Below, one piece after another: positions 5,157 to 7,936 of a stretch of 7,936 nt of DNA (position 1 is the stretch's first letter; each line of letters starts with the position of its first letter). Origin of the DNA: Collinsella aerofaciens (GTDB lineage Bacteria > Actinomycetota > Coriobacteriia > Coriobacteriales > Coriobacteriaceae); the NCBI GenBank assembly GCA_008671285.1, contig RPYR01000143.1, positions 1 through 7,936 on the forward strand. Direction: 5' to 3'. The translations under genes were made by a program, and so were the position numbers. The notes beneath the pieces are model-generated. The model did no database searches and had not been told where the DNA came from. It was given only the letters and a program-made list of their open reading frames with translations.

Positions 5157-5327
5157 GTTGCGGCGTTTTACCAAACGCCGCAACTGCTCGACGCTGCAAG
5201 CCCGCCAGAGCGGCAATCTGCCTTTCAACTTCGGCGGCATGACCAAAAGGTCAATGCCGCCTCGTTTCAAGGCACCTTGCTCGCTCTGGCGGGCTTTCGC
5301 TGTCGTTGCCAAAACAACGTCGTTCCC
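5157..5327 (+). repeat. Structured repeat, copy 2 (3' of the lipoprotein gene)
   Basis: The same architecture as copy 1. A 12-bp hairpin, GTTGCGGCGTTT with loop TACC (5157-5184); the A-T pair of copy 1 at the fourth position is G-C here. A perfect 15-bp outer helix AAGCCCGCCAGAGCG (5198-5212) with 5282-5296. A 6-bp helix TGCCTT/AAGGCA (5219-5224 with 5269-5274). An internal loop TCAACTTC (5225-5232) opposite TCGTTTC (5262-5268), identical to copy 1. A terminal stem GGCGGCAT/ATGCCGCC plus GACC/GGTC, bulged A at 5253 and tetraloop AAAA (5245-5248). The tail has GCTGTCGTTGCC (5299-5310) as in copy 1. It lies in a convergent intergenic region on the lipoprotein transcript; no T-tract follows. Confidence 0.82.
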
Positions 5328-5376
5328 TTGGTTGGCTTAAAGTGGCACTTTTACCTGCGACGTTGCCATCGCTGAA

Positions 5377-5445
5377 GTAGTCATTGGGAAGGCGGCAGCT
5401 GGGGACGTTCCTTTTCTGCCGGCAGTTGGGGACACTCCTTGTGCC
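5377..5445. repeat. GTAGTCATTGGG remnant and two GGGGAC boxes
   Basis: GTAGTCATTGGG (5377-5388) matches the left arm and box start of the hairpin at 1942-1976 but lacks the pairing arm. Two GGGGAC boxes follow. The first (5401-5406) is in the loop of a 6-bp stem CGGCAG (5393-5398) with CTGCCG (5416-5421). The second (5428-5433) is in the loop of a weak stem GGCA (5421-5424) with TGCC (5442-5445). The two stems share one base, so they would compete. Confidence 0.5.
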
Positions 5446-5465
5446 AGCGTTGCATCGAGTGCTTG

Positions 5466-5511
5466 GGAAGATGCGACCCGGTTTTTGGCCGAATAGTGGG
5501 TCGCATCTTCC
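5466..5511. repeat. 46-bp hairpin 1 of a tandem set
   Basis: GGAAGATGCGACCC (5466-5479) and its perfect complement (5498-5511) form a 14-bp stem with an 18-nt loop. The loop opens GGTTTTTGGCC and ends ATAGT, close to the loop ends of hairpins A and B beside the Fic gene, although the stem is different. Confidence 0.75.
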
Positions 5512-5527
5512 GGATGGGGTGGGTTGC

Positions 5528-5573
5528 GGAAAGTGCGACCCGGAATATTGCTCTGAAACGGGATGCGGTTTCC
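5528..5573. repeat. 46-bp hairpin 2 of a tandem set (imperfect)
   Basis: GGAAAGTGCGACCC (5528-5541) faces GGGATGCGGTTTCC (5560-5573) across an 18-nt loop ending GAAAC. Ten Watson-Crick pairs, two G-T wobbles and two mismatches. The left arm resembles hairpin 1 and the right arm resembles hairpin 3, as if the unit were a recombinant of the two. Its right arm can instead pair with the left arm of hairpin 3 (13 of 14 positions). Confidence 0.6.
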
Positions 5574-5588
5574 CTGATGCGCCTCAAA

Positions 5589-5636
5589 CGGAAAGCGCAT
5601 CCCATTCCGGAGCTCCAAAACGGGATGCGCTTTCCG
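5589..5636. repeat. 46-bp hairpin 3 of a tandem set
   Basis: CGGAAAGCGCATCCC (5589-5603) and its perfect complement (5622-5636) form a 15-bp stem around an 18-nt loop ending CCAAAAC. It lies 41 bases beyond the stop codon of the convergent HAD gene (5678) and could act as a terminator or 3'-end stabiliser for either transcript, though no T-tract is present on either strand. Confidence 0.75.
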
Positions 5637-5677
5637 CGCGGAAGAATTGTCGCAGCTGCGTTAAGCAGTGTCGCTCG

Positions 5678-6346
5678 TTACTCGCCCAGGATCAGCGCCG
5701 CTAGCTCGTCTTGGGTGTCCACCACGTAGTCGGCGCCGGCGGCTTCCAGCTCTGCGCGGCCGCGGAAGCCCCAGCTGACGCCCGCACTCTTAAGGCCGGC
5801 GTTGTGGCCGGTCAGGATATCGACATTGGAATCGCCCACATAGAGCGTGGTCGACGGATCGGCGCCTAGCTCTTTCATCACATGCAGCGTAACAGGTGCC
5901 TCGGGCTTGGGAGGAAACGCATCGACGCGGCCCTGTACCAGCACAAAGCGCTCGGAACCAAAATACTTCTCGATAAGCGGAGCCGCCGAGATGTGGTCCT
6001 TGTTGGTGAGCACGGCAAGCTGCACGCCCGCGGCACGCAGGCGGTCGAGCATCTCGATTGTGCCGGCATAGGGGGCGGTGTGGTCCTCCTTGTGCTCGCC
6101 GTAGTAAGCCCTAAACTCGGCAAGCGTCTGCTCAGACATACGGCCGTCGCCCGCATACTCGGCAGGCATAAAACGCTCAACCAGCTTGAGCATGCCGTTT
6201 CCCACCTTGTAGCGGTACTCGTCTACGGCAAACGTGGGCCAGCCGTGCATCTCGCAGGTATGGTTGCCGGCGGCCGCCAGGTCCTCGAGTGTGTTGAGGA
6301 TGGTGCCGTCCAGATCAAAAATCACATGGGAAAAAGCTGCTGCCAT
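5678..6346 (-). CDS. HAD-superfamily hydrolase, phosphoglycolate-phosphatase-like
   Basis: A cytosolic HAD subfamily IA phosphatase of 222 residues. All four motifs are present: DLDGT (11-15, nucleophile Asp11 and acid/base Asp13), LTN (113-115), the lysine in PPKP (Lys147) and GDSNVD (171-176). A helical cap domain fills about residues 18-95. The C-terminal GVSWGFRGRAELEAAGADYV (189-208) is typical of Gph and related proteins such as PpaX, so 2-phosphoglycolate, pyrophosphate or another small phosphoester are possible substrates. The ATG at 6346 is preferred: AGGAG (6352-6356) lies 5 bases upstream, whereas the longer GTG-started reading frame from 6379 runs through that site. It is 104 bases downstream of hypE on the same strand, so co-transcription is possible but not shown; no hydrogenase role is implied. 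Confidence 0.9.
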   Translation of the reverse strand: MAAAFSHVIFDLDGTILNTLEDLAAAGNHTCEMHGWPTFAVDEYRYKVGNGMLKLVERFMPAEYAGDGRMSEQTLAEFRAYYGEHKEDHTAPYAGTIEMLDRLRAAGVQLAVLTNKDHISAAPLIEKYFGSERFVLVQGRVDAFPPKPEAPVTLHVMKELGADPSTTLYVGDSNVDILTGHNAGLKSAGVSWGFRGRAELEAAGADYVVDTQDELAALILGE

Positions 6347-6450
6347 GGGTGCTCCTGCCGCTTGAGTTGTAAAACGCACCCCATGATACTGGCATGCGCG
6401 CCGGGCATGTTTGGAATCTGAATATCTTTAATAGCCCTGAGCCTTTGTCG

Positions 6451-7485
6451 TTAGCAAATCCTCGGCAGCTGCTCTCCCACGAGCATGTCGAGGATGCGGG
6501 TCGAGCCCCAGCCGGTGCGCACGCGCACGGCGGGATGGGCGCCCTCGGCAAGTGGCAGCACGCGACCGATGACGGCGGCGTTCTCGCCGTAGCGGGCGGA
6601 ACGCATGGCGCTCAGCGCGGCATCGGCTTGCTCGGTCGGCACGACGGCGACCATCTTGCCCTCGTTTGCCACCTGCAGCACATCGTAGCCGAGCATCTCG
6701 CAGGCAGCCTGCACGTCGGGACGCACGGGCACGGCATCCTCGTCGACCTCCATGGCAACATTGCTGGCCTGGGCAAACTCGTTGAGTGTGGACGCCAAGC
6801 CACCGCGCGTGGGGTCGCGGAAGCAGCGTGTGTCGGGTGCTGCGGAAAGCACATCGGCAATCAGGTGGTTGAGCGGCGCGGCGTCGCTTTCGATGGTGCT
6901 CGAAAACGCCAGACCCTCGCGCTGACTCATGATGGCGATGCCGTGGTCGCCCAGCGTACCTGAGACCAGGATGACATCGCCGGGCTGGCAGTTTGCGCCG
7001 CTGAGCGCCACGCCCGCAGGCACCTCGCCCACACCGGCGGTATTGATGTAGACGCCGTCGGCACCGCCGCGCTCGACCACCTTGGTGTCGCCCGTGATTA
7101 TGGACACGCCTGCTTCGCGTGCCGTCTCGGCCATCGTCTGCACAATCTGGCGGAGCTTATCCATGGGATAACCCTCTTCAAGGATAAAGCCGCACGACAG
7201 GTAGCGCACGTTGGCGCCCGAGGTCGCGACGTCGTTGACGGTTCCGCATACGGCGAGGCGGCCGATATTGCCGCCGGGGAAGAACTGCGGCGAGACTACA
7301 AAGCTGTCGGTCGACATGGCGATGCGCCCGCTCGCGGGCAGCGCGGCGACGCCGGCATCGTTGCCTTCGAGCAGCTCGGGCGAACCAAAGGCATCCAAAA
7401 AGACCTCATCGATGATGCGCTTCATCATCTGTCCGCCGGAGCCGTGGCCCAACAGGACGGTGCTATCGGTGATGCTATGGGACAT
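6451..7485 (-). CDS. hypE: Hydrogenase maturation protein HypE (carbamoyl dehydratase)
   Basis: Makes the cyanide ligands of the [NiFe]-hydrogenase iron: HypF loads a carbamoyl group on the C-terminal cysteine of HypE, HypE dehydrates it with ATP to a thiocyanate, and the cyanide goes to iron on HypC-HypD. The 344 residues fit the family. Visible motifs: glycine-rich GHGSGG (13-18), GNDAGV (41-46), STDSFVVSPQFFPGGNIGRL (58-77), NDVATSGA (84-91), TGDTKVVERG (131-140), DPTRGG and the diagnostic C-terminal PRIC ending in Cys344. The ATG at 7485 is preferred because GGAG lies 8 bases upstream and it yields the usual start MSHSITDSTVLLGHG; an in-frame ATG at 7548 has no ribosome binding site. It lies 81 bases downstream of hypD, the normal order for a hyp operon, with a hairpin in the gap. 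Confidence 0.97.
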   Translation of the reverse strand: MSHSITDSTVLLGHGSGGQMMKRIIDEVFLDAFGSPELLEGNDAGVAALPASGRIAMSTDSFVVSPQFFPGGNIGRLAVCGTVNDVATSGANVRYLSCGFILEEGYPMDKLRQIVQTMAETAREAGVSIITGDTKVVERGGADGVYINTAGVGEVPAGVALSGANCQPGDVILVSGTLGDHGIAIMSQREGLAFSSTIESDAAPLNHLIADVLSAAPDTRCFRDPTRGGLASTLNEFAQASNVAMEVDEDAVPVRPDVQAACEMLGYDVLQVANEGKMVAVVPTEQADAALSAMRSARYGENAAVIGRVLPLAEGAHPAVRVRTGWGSTRILDMLVGEQLPRIC

Positions 7486-7541
7486 ATCGAAAACTCCAAT
7501 CGTGGGTGGAATTATATGGGTGAGGGGCGGCGTCGATCGGT

Positions 7542-7563
7542 CCGCCATTCGTTAGAACGGCGG
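7542..7563 (-). other. Hairpin in the hypD-hypE gap
   Basis: CCGCCATTC (7542-7550) pairs with GAACGGCGG (7555-7563), nine pairs including one wobble on the RNA of the minus strand, loop of four. It starts four bases after the hypD stop and has no T-tract. It may tune hypD mRNA stability or partly attenuate hypE expression; this is inference. Confidence 0.45.
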
Positions 7564-7566
7564 AAC

Positions 7567-7936
7567 CTAATAGTCGCGGTAGCGGTAGTACGCCGCGCAG
7601 CTGCCTTCGGAGCTCACCATACACGGTCCGACAGGATGCTCGGGCGTGCAGGTGCGGCCAAAAAGCGGGCAGCCGCTCGGTGCAATGGCCCCGCGCAGCA
7701 CGTCGCCGCAGCGGCATCCGCGCGGCTCGACCGTCGGCTCAACGGGCACGTCAAAGCGAATACGGGCGTCAAAGCGCGAGAACTCGGGGCGGATGGAAAG
7801 GCCCGAGTTGGCAATCGGCCCCAGCCCGCGCCACGTGGTGCCGCATGGCTCAAACACCTGCTCGACCAGCTGGCGCGCCACGGGGTTGCCGTCTGCGTTG
7901 ACGCCACGGCGGTAGGCGTTGTCGATCGCGGGCCTG
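7567..7936 (-). CDS. hypD: Hydrogenase maturation protein HypD, C-terminal part (runs off right edge)
   Basis: HypD is the [4Fe-4S] scaffold protein that, with HypC, holds the iron while CN and CO ligands are attached before delivery to the hydrogenase large subunit. Only the last 122 residues are in the window, with TAG stop at 7567-7569. The C-terminal cysteine-rich signature is clear: CRCGDVLRGAI, then SGCPLFGRTCTPEHPVGPC, then MVSSEGSCAAYYRY close to the C-terminus. The preceding stretch FEPCGTTWRGLGPIANSGL is also typical of the family. It precedes hypE on the same strand, so both are probably one operon whose promoter lies beyond the right edge. Confidence 0.96.
   Translation of the reverse strand, partial: RPAIDNAYRRGVNADGNPVARQLVEQVFEPCGTTWRGLGPIANSGLSIRPEFSRFDARIRFDVPVEPTVEPRGCRCGDVLRGAIAPSGCPLFGRTCTPEHPVGPCMVSSEGSCAAYYRYRDY

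Noticed and set aside
4542..5312. Long minus-strand ORF of 256 codons across the lipoprotein gene, similar at its N-terminus to a minus-strand ORF at 1692-1964
   Set aside because: The similarity (a shared RRLVKRRN-type segment) comes from the structured repeat being present in both places; the rest is antisense to a gene with a clear signal peptide and ribosome binding site.
5466..5636. CRISPR array
   Set aside because: The units are palindromes of differing sequence with short irregular gaps, not identical direct repeats with uniform unique spacers, and no cas gene is present.

Overview
The window looks like chromosome of a GC-rich gut actinobacterium of the Coriobacteriia, most likely Collinsella or a close relative. 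This rests on family-level recognition (pyrE, a glucose-type PTS IIA, [NiFe]-hydrogenase hypD/hypE), on the GC-rich codon use, and on intergenic regions packed with short palindromic repeats. No database search was possible, so the genus is an inference.

Layout. 1-597 (minus): N-terminal 199 residues of an MgtA-type P-type ATPase, running off the left edge. 598-1035: divergent intergenic region with a good promoter for mgtA, a 23-codon leader ORF with a strong Shine-Dalgarno, and two hairpins. 1036-1719 (plus): pyrE. 1719-2046: a structured repeat touching the pyrE stop codon, then a GGGGAC-loop hairpin and a long-stem hairpin. 2073-3245 (minus): a class II Fic protein with a C-terminal winged helix. 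It is less GC-rich than its neighbours, has an AT-rich promoter overlapped by two nested perfect inverted repeats, and is bracketed by two direct copies of the same long hairpin. 3823-4359 (plus): stand-alone glucose-type PTS EIIA with its own promoter and a strong intrinsic terminator. 4596-5153 (plus): unrecognised lipoprotein, followed 4 bases later by a second structured repeat, GGGGAC boxes and three tandem 46-bp hairpins. 5678-6346 (minus): phosphoglycolate-phosphatase-like HAD hydrolase. 6451-7485 (minus): hypE. 7567-7936 (minus): 3' end of hypD.

How the genes relate. hypD and hypE are one maturation module for the Fe(CN)2CO ligands of [NiFe] hydrogenase. The others look like separate transcription units: Mg2+ uptake, pyrimidine synthesis, sugar PTS signalling, an envelope lipoprotein, a HAD phosphatase and a Fic AMP-transferase-type regulator.

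The most interesting content is non-coding. The repeats after pyrE and after the lipoprotein gene differ in stem sequence but keep the same fold: at least four helices are paired in both copies through compensatory changes, the internal loop (TCAACTTC opposite TCGTTTC) is identical, and a bulged A sits at the same position. Both copies are followed by the same order of further palindromic modules. This suggests a mobile or selected structured element, possibly an undescribed 3'-UTR RNA family.
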